From positions 2,480,001 to 2,544,000 of the forward strand of contig QJPP01000002.1 in NCBI GenBank assembly GCA_003996215.1: a stretch of DNA of 64,000 bases. Direction: 5' to 3'. The notes beneath the pieces were generated by a model. The model searched no databases, had not been told where the DNA came from, and was given only the letters and a program-made list of their open reading frames with translations. Made by a program: the position numbers and the translations under genes. This stretch comes from Jaltomata sinuosa. Taxonomy: Eukaryota > Streptophyta > Magnoliopsida > Solanales > Solanaceae. Positions 23,140 through 34,800 of this stretch are shown piece after piece; position 1 is the stretch's first letter, and the number at the start of each line of letters is the position of its first letter.

Positions 23140-24890
23140 CAACAAGCTCATCGAATTTTTTAATTCAGCTTCACATAAAATTTATAATTAAAATTTACTG
23201 AAAATTTTTAGAATGGGAGAGGCACGACCAATAAAAAGTGTGTGAGACTCCATTAGATTTTTGACACATAAGATAATGAGTCCCATTTATTTACTTTTCC
23301 AAATAAAAGTAATGAATAAGAAAGAGAAAGTATTTTCCCAATTTATGTGGATCTATCAAATACATAAATTTAAACTTATTTATTTGAGTAATAAATTTGT
23401 GAACTTATTTTTTTTTTACTCTTTCGTTCACAGTCATCGTATTTATGCAATTATTTTCTTTTTAGTATCAAATTGAAAAATGAGAACATGTGCCCATTTG
23501 TATACTTTAAGCTAAAATTAGAGAAAATGTATAAATATAATTACAATAAATTAATTTAAATGAGAAATTTTGGGCTCCACTGTTTATTCATACCAAAAAT
23601 GTTATCAAAAAATTTTCTTGTACCAAAATAATGTCTCACACTTTTCTTCCCATTCAACAGAACTTCGCTTCTTCCTTTTAAATCAAATGATAGTTCTATT
23701 AATTTGATTCCAAATAATTCTACTATTAAAAATCAAAACTACATGTTCAATTATTAAATTAAACATAATTTTTTTTAAAGATTGGTATCCAAATCTTGGT
23801 TGACATTTTTATTGATGCTAAAAAAGAGTTGACCTTATTGATGCTATAAAAGAAAAGAAAAATTTGATGTTTAGAAATATATCGAGTTTTTAATTTAAAT
23901 AAATATTATATAAAAAATTAACCAAAAAATAATTATTTTTAAAAAAAAATAAAAATAGATTAAACGTATTTCTGAATTTTAGATTATAAATTAAGAGTGC
24001 AACAGATTAATATATACAGTGTAAAAAAATAAATTTGTTATATATGTGTATATGTAATTATTATTTTTAAATATGCATTCATATAGTTAGTTTAGTTCAA
24101 TTTTTTTTGATTATTTTTTTGCTTAAAATAGAAACCAAACCAAACTATTTTATTTTTTAAAATGTAAAACAAAATCAAACCAAATCAAAAAAAATATATC
24201 GAGATTTTTTTTAATTTTGTTTGATTTTTCGTGAATACCCTTACCTTCGTCACTTATTAAGAAAAATGTCAACATCGAAATATCATTCCCTCCATTACAA
24301 TTGAAGGGACTATTGGAAGAAACTTCTTATATTCTTTATTAATGATTAAATTCTTGAACAACACATATAACTTTGGAGATAAATATAAAAAGGTGTAAAA
24401 ATGAGAAAATTAAAAAAATATGTAAAGGTAATTTCAGTTGCTCATACTTAGCTATGTATAATTTTTTTCCTTATTAATGAGATATATGTATTAAAATAAA
24501 GTTCATGAACAAATAATAACTTCTTATTTGAAATTTTGGCAAGAGAAAATAATTGCACAAATACAATGACTGAGAAAAGAAGAGTAAAAAAAAAAGTTCA
24601 TAAATTTAGTACATTTAGATTTATTATATAAATAAATAAATTTATATTTATTTAATATAATTTATTGTGTTTGATAGACTCACATGAATTATATAAATAT
24701 TTTCTCTCTCTTGTTCATTACTTTCATTTGGAAAAATAAACAAATGGGATCCATTATCTTATGTGTCAAAAATCTAATGGAGCCTTACACACCTTTTGTT
24801 GGTTATACCTCTCCCATAGTAAATTTTTTCAAAATTTACTCATCCAATCAATGTAAAATTCACACTGAATATATTATATTAAAATTAAGA
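23140..24890. mobile_element. 1.75-kb foldback-like element with about 270-bp inverted arms
   Basis: The left arm (about 23160-23406) and right arm (about 24598-24880) are inverted copies at high similarity. Both, read inward, contain GGGAGAGG, then CTCCATTAGATTTTTGACAC and ATAAGATAATG. The roughly 1.2-kb centre is AT-rich without coding potential. The long terminal inverted arms and non-coding centre suggest a non-autonomous Mutator-like or foldback DNA transposon. The outer ends (TTCAG-like) are approximate and no target duplication was identified. Open frames at 23261-23476 and 24684-24896 are opposite arms read through and not genes. Confidence 0.65.
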
Positions 24891-25539
24891 GTTTAGTCAT
24901 ACATAGACAAGGGCCATAGCTAGATCTCCTGCTTATCCAAAATGTTGGGATATAACATAATGTATATAATTAAACTCGAACTTGAAAAAATATCGAATTA
25001 TATCGAGTTAATGTCATGCCAACACAGTAGAAATTCAAGAAAACATAATTTTATTTATATGCGATCATAAATCATGATATTGTGGGGAACTCATTTTTTC
25101 GAAACACATCTATAAAACATTTTGAAATCATTTACAAGAGTTTTTTTTTTTTTTTTTTAAATACAGCTAACAGTATTTTGGTTGCCTTACTTTAGTTTTG
25201 TTTCTTGTTTTTGGTCAACTAATTATATTATATAAAAATAAACTCTTCTCTTATTGATGAATGACACCTCTAAAGTTGAAAAAAGAAGAATAAAATAATA
25301 TCAAAATAAGTAGCTTTAGTTTATTCAACATTGACACAGTAGGAGTACTTCTTTATTTCAAATATATAAAATTGTATGTGAAAATAGAAATTTGATTTTG
25401 CATAAAAGGTTAGTTGGAATTATTGACTGAATCTTATAATAATCCGAAATATGATGCTACTAATAATATACTAATGATGTGGCATGTATTTAGACTTTTT
25501 TTTTTTTTGAAGCAAACTAGTGTATACAATATTATCACA
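24891..25539. other. intergenic, AT-rich
   Basis: No recognised feature is present beyond poly(T) runs near 25141-25158 and 25498-25508. Confidence 0.4.
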
Positions 25540-25786
25540 TTATTCGGCTGCTGTTATTGTTTCTTGTTTTTTTAATATTATGTAATGCTTTTCCTATTGT
25601 TTGATATGCTGTCCTTTTTACTTTTGTATTTTTTTTTTCAAATTGATTGGATATTAATTCGTTATTTGAACTGAATATCTTTCAGAAATAGACTCTCAAC
25701 CTTCACAAGATAGGAGTAAAATCTGCATACACTCTACCAACTCCAAATCTCACTTGTGAGATTACACTAAGTATGTTATTGTTATT
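25540..25786 (+). mobile_element. truncated, diverged RTE 3' tail
   Basis: It matches the 3' tail of the LINE at 14210-17889 in diverged form. Shared elements are GGCTGCTGTTATTG-like sequence, then CTTTCAGAAATAGACTCTC for CTATCGGAAACAGCC, AAATCTGCATACACTCTACC, and a final TGTTATTGTTATT. It is 5'-truncated, as usual for dead LINE copies. A solo LTR is inserted at its terminal repeat. Confidence 0.6.
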
Positions 25787-26474
25787 TGTATTAGGCAAGG
25801 ATCCTCGAGAACCTCAAGTTCAGACGAAGAAACCTCTCGGGGGAAGAATTACGTCATAGTCCAGCAATGACAAAGCCCGGGGAGAAGTTTCCCACTTAAA
25901 GGTCTACCGAAGGAAGTTCCCTCGAAGAACTCGGATGACGTGAAAAGAAAGAACATGGGATAAGGGCACTGTTAGGTACTCGGACGCGTAGCGTACCTTT
26001 CCAGCCAAGACTGCAGGTACAGGTTGACACCTATAACAGATAAAACATATGGCACCGACCCAATGTCAACAGTAGTATTGGGGGACAAAGGAACAAATCT
26101 CTCTAGTTGGCCAAGAGCCATCTGTTGTAACCTATAAATAAGGATTTTCTTTCATTTGCAAGACATCCTGTAATCGAATATATCTAAAACAATACACTTT
26201 TACTCGTTCTCCAAACTTTAATCTTCTTATTGTTATTCAGTTGACATCGAACTCTCGTTGGTCGGATTCTGTCCCTCGAGGAGCATCCTCATGGGTTCTT
26301 TTGCACGCATCCTTTGTTATCTATAGCTTTGCTTCGTTTTACTATCATTTACACTTATTGTTTTACTACTTAGATAATCGATCCATTAGTAACGGATTCT
26401 AAACGAAACTAGATATAATGCGCATGCTCTTGGCCTCATCTACAAATTCAACTGTACCATTTTTGGGATAAACA
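25787..26474 (+). mobile_element. solo LTR of a retrotransposon (Gypsy-like)
   Basis: This 688-bp block starts TGTATTAGGC and ends GGGATAAACA, the TG...CA ends of an LTR. It is flanked by TTATT on both sides (25782-25786 and 26475-26479), the 5-bp duplication made by integrase. It is clearly GC-richer than its surroundings. It carries a TATA box (TATAAATA, 26133-26140) about 340 bp before the 3' end and a CTTTCATTTGCAAGAC-type leader, as in Tat/Ogre-type Gypsy LTRs of Solanaceae. No internal region is present, so it is a product of LTR-LTR recombination. The family is inferred from general appearance. Confidence 0.8.
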
Positions 26475-26549
26475 TTATTATATACAATATATTCGAAAAA
26501 TAAACTATTTTATACAATATGATTAATTAATTATCCTTCTAGAAGTCTT

Positions 26550-27000
26550 CTACAAAAAAATTAAAGAGCTGCAGGCACATGGATAGTGTATTTATTTAAT
26601 AGCCTTAATTATAGGAGCATGTATTTAAGTTACCTAGCTAATCCCTCCTTAGCTAGTACTCCATTAATGAAAATAAGGTAGTTTAATTTCTTCTTTTGTT
26701 TTTAAACGTCAAGTATTATTTCTTATTTTAGAAAAATGAGTTTGCCAAACGGCAAATATTTAAGACGAGACGTAAAATAAGCATGACATGAAAGCAGCAT
26801 CGAGTGGAAAACAAAAAAAAACGAAGAAGGTAAACATAAAAAGAAGTTTTAATACGTCAAGGTTATATATGTAATATTACTTTTTTGGAAAACTTTTAAT
26901 GCATCATATGAATATATGAAAATAAGTCAGTCAAGATTCAAAGATGATAGGCAAATTCAATCAAGAAAAGGCATTTCAAAATAGAAAATATAAATAAATA
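26550..27000. repeat. local direct duplication, copy 2
   Basis: Partner of about 21460-22080. It has the same order of AT-rich motifs, ending in GCATCATATGAATATATGAA and AATCAAGAAAAGGCATTTCA. Confidence 0.55.
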
Positions 27001-28414
27001 AAAGTTAATTAATAAATATAGGATTTATACATAAATAGTCCCTTGAATTTGTAATAAGTTTTATTTACACTCGAATTATATGATTTGTTTCCATTAAACA
27101 CTTGATAAAGTGTTAAGTGTTTCTGTTCAATTTTTGAAAGAAGCTTAAATAAGTTAACCGTTAAAATATGTCACAATCTTTAATAATACACATTAGTCTA
27201 TTAAGCCGTATAACCTCAGACTTATTTTGATTGAGATTAATCTGTATAATTAAAGAAGACGATGTATTTATTATAGTTAACTAAACTATGCAACATACGT
27301 TTGAGAACGCACACATTTTATTTTTTTAAATTGAAATAAAAATATTTAGTAGAACACTTTATCATACGATTAGATGCTCAGTTAACACATCACACACATT
27401 ATAGTTTGAACGTTTAAATAATATTTACTGATAAATTTAAGAGGTCGTGTAAAGACAAAATTAGGTTCATAGTATTATAATACTGTTAGAAGTTGTGACC
27501 CATCCATTAGATCAGCAGTGAGCCCATTATGCCCCCATACCAAATACTATTTCATTTCCATTTCCATTTCTACCACCCACTTATTATCCTTTATTTATTC
27601 CTATTTATTTTTTAGGCAACTTCCTATTCTAAGAAAGCAAGTGGTATTTTCTTATGAAGATTCAAAGAAAGTGGGCACTTGGGTTTTTTCTAAAGTTATT
27701 GTCAATATTATCCACATATGTGCCTAAAGAAATACTATTCAACTACAAGTGCCTTCTTTCAATGAATATTGAATATAAACCATACAATTATTAAGGATAA
27801 TTGCACTTTTAGTCCATCAATGATTAATCAATTTTGATGTTTTATTTTTTCAACTATCAATTTTGATGTTGATCATCATAATATTTAGTTAAGAACATTT
27901 TATCTTGAATTATCTAAAATGTGTATATTTGGTCTTTTTTTTTACATATTAAATATTTGATAATTAAATTACTAGGGTCAGAGCCATGTGAGAATTTACA
28001 AGGAGTTCATCCAAATCTCCTTAGATAAAAAATTATACTATATATATAAAGTTAAAGTTATTTTTATGTACAGTAGATGTTGAATCTTTTTGATTTCCCC
28101 TTAGTGAAAATTATCGCTTTGTCACTGCTCAAATATAAAGTAAATATACAAATTATACATAATATATAAATAATTTATCAATTAAACACGTAATAATTTG
28201 TTAAAATTTATGAAGATTTGCAATCAGAGAGATAAAACAATTACCGATATAAACTAATTTAAAAAAATTAAATGTGTTAAAACCAAAAATTATAAGGACC
28301 AAAAGTAGAGTTTGTCCATTTTAAGGGACTAAAATCACAAACTTTCCACATTCATTTTCTTTAGTCTTTTGAATATATCAAAATTCAACAGCCGCCTTTT
28401 CTGAAATAGCTCAC
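27001..28414. other. intergenic upstream of PDR gene A
   Basis: AT-rich sequence with no gene. The open frame at 27518-27727 lacks any domain. About 27780-28330 contains fragments reading like old transposon sequence. The promoter proper of gene A should lie in the last several hundred bases. Confidence 0.4.
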
Positions 28415-28421
28415 TATATAA
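28415..28421 (+). promoter_or_regulatory. TATA box of PDR gene A
   Basis: TATATAA lies in the context CTCACTATATAACTCAACC, about 450 bases before the ATG. It predicts a transcription start near 28450 and a leader of about 420 bases, unless the leader is spliced. Confidence 0.5.
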
Positions 28422-28491
28422 CTCAACCTCTTTGTCTTATAACTTAATCAGCTCCTTCCTTCTTTTTTTCATTTTCACACCATTTTGAGAG

Positions 28492-28493
<2 letters not shown>

Positions 28494-28523
<30 letters not shown>
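28494..28523 (+). repeat. A30 homopolymer in the leader of PDR gene A
   Basis: Thirty consecutive A follow GAGAGGC between the TATA box and the leader repeats. The length is likely to vary among individuals, and the assembly length may be inexact. Confidence 0.8.
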
Positions 28524-28528
<5 letters not shown>

Positions 28529-28554
28529 AAAAAGATTTAAAGCTTTTTTTTTCA

Positions 28555-28830
28555 ACCTAAGTTTGTGAAAATAGAGAAACTAAGATTTTCTTGAAACCCC
28601 ATTTTGTATATTGTGATGATTTAAAGTTTTTGTCTACCTAAGTGTGTGACAAAAAAGAAGAGACACTAAGATTTTCTTGAAACCCCATTTTGTATTTTGT
28701 GATGATTTGAAGGTTTTTCCTACCTAAGTTTGTGATAAAAAGAGAAACTTAGATTTTCTTGAAACCCCATTTTGCATTTTGTGATGATTTGATTTTTTTT
28801 TAATTTTTATCTACCTAAGTTTGTGAGGAG
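28555..28830 (+). repeat. three tandem 82-86-bp repeats in the 5' leader of PDR gene A
   Basis: The unit contains CCTAAGT(T/G)TGTGA, AGATTTTCTTGAAACCCCAT and TTGTGATGATTT. The TTGAAACCCC landmark occurs at 28591, 28677 and 28759, and a fourth partial unit (CTACCTAAGTTTGTGAG) precedes the ATG. Genes B and C lack these repeats and have a different leader. The position between TATA box and ATG makes a role in mRNA structure or translation possible, but this is inference. Confidence 0.8.
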
Positions 28831-28868
28831 AAAAAAAGAATCTTGATTTTTTTTTTTTGTGGTTCAAG

Positions 28869-31800
28869 ATGGAGGCAGCAAATTTGAGTAATTTAAGAGG
28901 GAGTAGTTTAAGAGCAAGTATAAGTGGAAGTAGGAGGGGTGGGGGTTCAAGTTTAAGGTCAAATAGTAATTCAATATGGAGAAATACTGGACTTGAAGTA
29001 TTTTCAAGATCAGCAAGAGATGAAGATGATGAAGAGGCATTAAAATGGGCAGCACTTGAAAAGTTACCAACTTTTGATAGATTAAGAAAGGGGTTGTTGT
29101 TTGGATCACAAGGTGCTGCTGCTGAAGTTGATATAAATGATATTGGTTTTCAAGAAAGGAAGAATTTGCTTGAAAGACTTGTTAGAGTTGCTGATGAAGA
29201 TAATGAAAAGTTCTTGTTGAAACTCAGGAACAGAATTGACAGGTATGACTAGTTTTTTGAGTTAATAAATGAGATGCTCTTTTTTTTCTTATGGTTCACA
29301 CTTAGTATTCATATCTGTATTGAGGCTCGACTAATCTCGATTTGCATGCTTTAAAGAGGGAAGTACTCCCTATCAAGATTTTTGACACACAAACTTGAGA
29401 CCTCTAGTTAATAGCAGGCTAGACCACAGTAACTTTGGCTCAAACTCTGTATTTGTGTTATAAATAGTCTATTCAGACTCCAGTAAACAAAACTAATTGT
29501 GATTCAGAACTCATAGTATTCGATATTCATATAGGAGCTTGACTAATCTCGGTTCGCGTCCATTAAAGGGGGGAACACTCCTTATCAAATTTTTTGACTA
29601 GAACCCGAGACCTCTAGTTAATAGCAAGTAACTTTGACTCAACTCCTGTATTTGTGTTAGAAATAATCTATTCAGAATCCAGTAAACAAAATTAGTTGTG
29701 ATTCAGAATTCATAGACTAAAAGTTCTGATTTCGCCTCTGGCTATGTTTGGAGAAATCAGATCCATGCCATCACAACTCTCGATAATAAAATGGGGTTTC
29801 TTTATATTTGTTAATGTAAGTGGTTAAAAAATGATTTTTGATCATTGTTTTTTTTGGATAAAAATTGGAAATTTGCAGAGTTGGGATTGATTTGCCAACA
29901 ATAGAAGTGAGATATGAGAATTTGAATATTGAGGCAGAGGCATATGTTGGAAGCAGAGGATTGCCCACATTTATCAACTTCATGACTAATTATCTTGAGG
30001 TAAAAAAAATAAAAAATAAAAAAATCATTTTTCTATTTATTTATTATTGTTTTGACTAAAAGGGTTGCTAAATCTAACAATTTTTTTTTTTGTGTTTCAA
30101 AGTCATTGTTGAATACTGTACATATTCTCCCAAGCAGTAAGAGGCAAGTCACTATTCTTAAGGATATTAGTGGCATAATTAAGCCCTGCAGAATGACTTT
30201 GCTATTGGGACCTCCTAGTTCTGGAAAAACAACTTTGTTGTTAGCTTTGGCTGGAAAGCTTGATCCTGCTCTAAAGGTAATATTTTTCGTACGGTTTTCG
30301 GAATTTACTGGTCTGACTAATCTGAATTCCGACTAAAGAGAGTGCTCTCCCTGTCAAAAACATAAAGATATCTAATAGAAAAAAATGTGTTTTTTTTTCT
30401 TAAAAAGTGATGATTGCATGTTTGGTCGCTCAATTATTGATAAATTATAATTTTGGTCCTTATAATATTTAGTAAGCATATTTAACCATCAATCGACTAA
30501 AACATGTGTTTTTGGTACATTTTTATAAGAAATATGTGATATTTAGAGTATTTTTCAGAATATATCACCCTCTTAACATGACAAATCGACCATAACAAAT
30601 CATTAAATTTATGAAAATTCACAGTTTGAGGGATCAAAAGTGCACATATCAAATAATTAGGGGTTATATGTTCTTAACCAGAAATTACAAGGAACCAAAT
30701 TACTATTTGTCAATATTTAAAGGACTAAAATGCTAATATCCCTAAAAAAGTTAAAAGAGAAACTAATTTTTTTTTCCTTTCTTGGAAAATCAGGTAACTG
30801 GGAAGGTGACATATAATGGACATGAACTACATGAATTTGTGCCACAAAGAACAGCAGCTTATATTAGCCAACATGATTTGCATATTGGAGAAATGACTGT
30901 AAGAGAAACTTTGCAGTTTTCTGCAAGATGTCAAGGAGTTGGCTCTAGATATGGTTAGAACAATTTCTTTTATACATATCATTTTTCGACGAAGAGTGTC
31001 AACTGAACATCCTTCATTGTATGTGGCTACGCCACTGGTGATGTTAGATAAATCCTGATATATTAAAATTGTCTTTTTTGTTGGAAATTTTTCTACAGAG
31101 ATGTTAGCTGAACTGTCAAGAAGAGAGAAAGCAGCTAATATAAAACCAGATCCTGATGTTGACATTTACATGAAGGTAACACTTAGAGCTATACTATGAT
31201 TACATGTGTGAAAATGATTATATTTGAAATGTCTTCCAATCCATCAAAAAAAAAAAAGTTGAAGAATAGTGATCTATTAATAGAGGAAAACATGATTTTT
31301 TTATTAGAAATTATTGGACAGATGTTTACAAAAAATAATATTAAAAAGTATTACTTGGGTCCAAAAGAGTGGCTAATAAATTAAGAGTGATAATTTTTTG
31401 ACCCCACCACTCTAAGAAAATCCAAGATAGGAGACAAAGAAATCTAGCAAAACACAAAAAGAGATTGAAAAGTAAAGCAACCATTAGAAAATTCAAAGTT
31501 GACACTTAGTGCTTTACTCTTTCTTAATTAATTGCATTTAATTAAATATATGCAACATTAATGACTTCAGATTACTTCTAATGCTGAACTGAAACAACAG
31601 TAGAATGGGTTTTTCTTAATTTCCCACCTGGTGTTCGGTATCGTTCTGTGGGACCGACTAATAGGGATTCACACATGTAAACTAACCTACTCCCTCTATC
31701 CCAAAAAGATTGTTTTTTTTTATATTTAGTAAGTTTTCCAATTCCAACATTCTACAAGACAAGTTTAAGACGGCAAGATTTAAAGTCATCTTTAATTTAT

Positions 31801-34800
31801 GATCACATGATTCGAAAGTCTCCCTTCATTTCTTAAACTGCGGGCCCTGTCAAACTAAGACACTTAAATTTGGACGGAGGGAGTATTGTTTAGAGGTTAA
31901 ACTACACTGATAGTTTATAAATTTTTTACACTGTGCATATAGCTTAAATCCTTTGGTATTGTGTAAACAATTTATACTTTCATGTTTGTATTTTAAGATA
32001 CATTTTATAGTAAAAGAAATTATTTTTGTTCCTTTATTGGAAAGTAATCATACTTTTTACTTTTTTGTGGAATGTAGGCTTCAGCAACAGAAGGACAAGA
32101 AGCCAATGTTGTTACAGATTATGTTCTTAAGGTAAAACATTTACAATATCCAATCAGTTTTTATATTTGAATTATGAAAGAAAGGATTGAATTCTAATAA
32201 TGAATATGCTATTGCAGATTTTGGGACTAGACATTTGTGCAGATACTATGGTGGGAGATGAAATGTTAAGGGGTATTTCAGGTGGACAAAAGAAGCGTGT
32301 AACGACCGGTGAAATGCTCGTTGGACCATCAAAGGCACTTTTCATGGATGAAATATCAACTGGATTGGACAGTTCGACAACATATTCCATTGTGAATTCC
32401 CTAAGGCAATCTGTTCAAATCTTGAAGGGAACTGCTGTGATCTCTCTGTTGCAGCCTGCCCCTGAGACCTACAATTTGTTTGATGATATTATTCTGATAT
32501 CAGACGGGTACCTTGTCTATCAAGGCCCTCGTGATGACGTGCTCGCGTTCTTTGAATCCATGGGTTTCAAATGCCCCGACAGGAAAGGCGTGGCCGACTT
32601 CTTGCAAGAAGTATGTTTCAATATAAGAAACAAGAATGGTACTTAAAAAGTTTAAAAGTGTTTATGCACTTTTGGTTCTAATGTGGAAAGTCTGAAATTT
32701 TTTGCAGGTGACATCGAAGAAGGATCAACAACAATATTGGTCAAGGAGGAGTGAGCGTTATAGGTTTATCACATCGAAAGAATTTTCTGATGCATATCAG
32801 TCTTTCCATGTTGGGAGGAAACTAGGGGATGAGCTTGCAACCCCATTTGACAGGACCAAATGCCATCCTGCTGCTTTGACTAATGAAAAGTACGGTATAG
32901 GAAAGAAAGAGCTCTTGAAGGTCTGCGCTGAAAGAGAATATCTGCTAATGAAGAGGAACTCATTTGTTTACATATTCAAGTTCTCTCAGGTGACTTACTT
33001 GGTCTATATCAGACATGTTGATTTAAGTCTTGATCTCGTCATATCCGCGTCCATGTTATAATGCTTGCCTTGTTTTTATTTGTTTTCTCAGCTTACAATA
33101 ATGGCTCTTATAACAATGACCCTCTTTTTCCGAACTGAGATGCCACGAGATACAGTAGATGATGGAGGAATATACGCTGGTGCTCTCTTTTTCGTGGTGG
33201 TTATGATTATGTTCAATGGGATGTCTGAGATGGCCATGACAATTTTCAAGCTTCCGGTCTTCTACAAGCAAAGAGACCTTCTCTTTTTCCCTTCATGGGC
33301 TTATGCACTTCCGTCATGGATCCTCAAATTCCCTGTAACACTTGTTGAAGTCGGTCTTTGGACGATCCTTACATACTACGTCATTGGATTTGATCCTAAT
33401 ATTACAAGGTATGGAAAGAGCAGGCTATACAAAATAATGATGAAGCTATTATTTTTCTCCCATGATTGTTAATCACTAATTTTTTTGCAGATTTCTGAAA
33501 CAATTCTTGCTGCTCATACTAGTAAACCAGATGGCATCAGGATTGTTTAGATTCATGGGTGCGGTAGGAAGGACCATGGGAGTTGCAAGCACATTTGGAT
33601 CATTTGCTCTTCTTTTACAGTTTGCATTGGGCGGTTTTGTCCTTTCACGAGGTATGTTTTGTGATTTAGGTGTTTGCAGTTGCAGTAACTCTTGTTTGTT
33701 CAAATATACTAATATTTTTTCATTTCGCCTAATGCTGCAGATGACGTGAAGAGCTGGTGGATTTGGGGTTACTGGATCTCACCGTTGATGTATTCAATGA
33801 ACTCAATCCTTGTGAATGAATTTGACGGGAAAAAGTGGAAACATGTAAGTCTGAATACATAATGCCACCTGCATTGGTTTATTATTTTCACCTATGAATG
33901 CTGAAATCAACTGTCACTAAAACAGATTGCGCCAAATGGAACCGAATCCCTTGGAGCTACAGTGGTGAGATCTCGAGGGTTCTTCCCAGATGCATACTGG
34001 TACTGGATTGGTTTCGGGGCGCTTGTTGGATTTACAATAGTCTTTAACTTCTGCTACAGTCTTTCATTGGCTTATCTCGACCGTGAGTTTCCCTGAATTA
34101 TTTCCATTTTATGTTTCGCTAGGAGAAACAAAATATTAAATTACTAACATAGTATAATTATCTGCAGCATTTGGTAAGCCACAAGCCGTGATACCAGAAG
34201 ACGATGAAAATGCTCAAGCTGCATCCCAGATAACTAGTACAGAGGGAGGAGATATCATCAGTGCGGGTCAGAATAACAAGAAGGGAATGGTTCTTCCATT
34301 TGAACCCCATTCTATCACCTTCGACGATGTTGTATACTCTGTTGACATGCCTCAGGTAACATGCCAAATGTTTTAGTAAACAAAAAATTGGAGCAGTCAA
34401 CAACACCCTTGTCCTCTGACTAATACTAAAACTAAAATTCTGATGACTTGCAGGAAATGAAAGAACAAGGTGCCGGTGAAGATAGATTGATACTTCTTAA
34501 GAGTGTGAGTGGAGCTTTCAGGCCTGGTGTTCTCTCAGCTTTGATGGGCGTTAGTGGTGCGGGTAAAACAACATTAATGGACGTTTTGGCTGGAAGAAAA
34601 ACAGGAGGATATATCGATGGCGACATCAAGATTTCTGGCTATCCCAAGAAGCAAGAGACATTTGCTCGTATTTCTGGATACTGTGAGCAGAATGACATCC
34701 ATTCACCTTATGTTACAGTGTATGAGTCCCTGGTTTACTCAGCATGGCTGCGTTTACCCAAGGATGTTGACGAAAAAACTAGAAAGGTCTGTTCCTCTGA

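Noticed and set aside
30958..31165. Possible truncation of the PDR genes into several short proteins, because open frames break at intervals
   Set aside because: All breaks coincide with consensus GT/GC-AG introns at conserved positions in three copies, and joined phases are consistent throughout.
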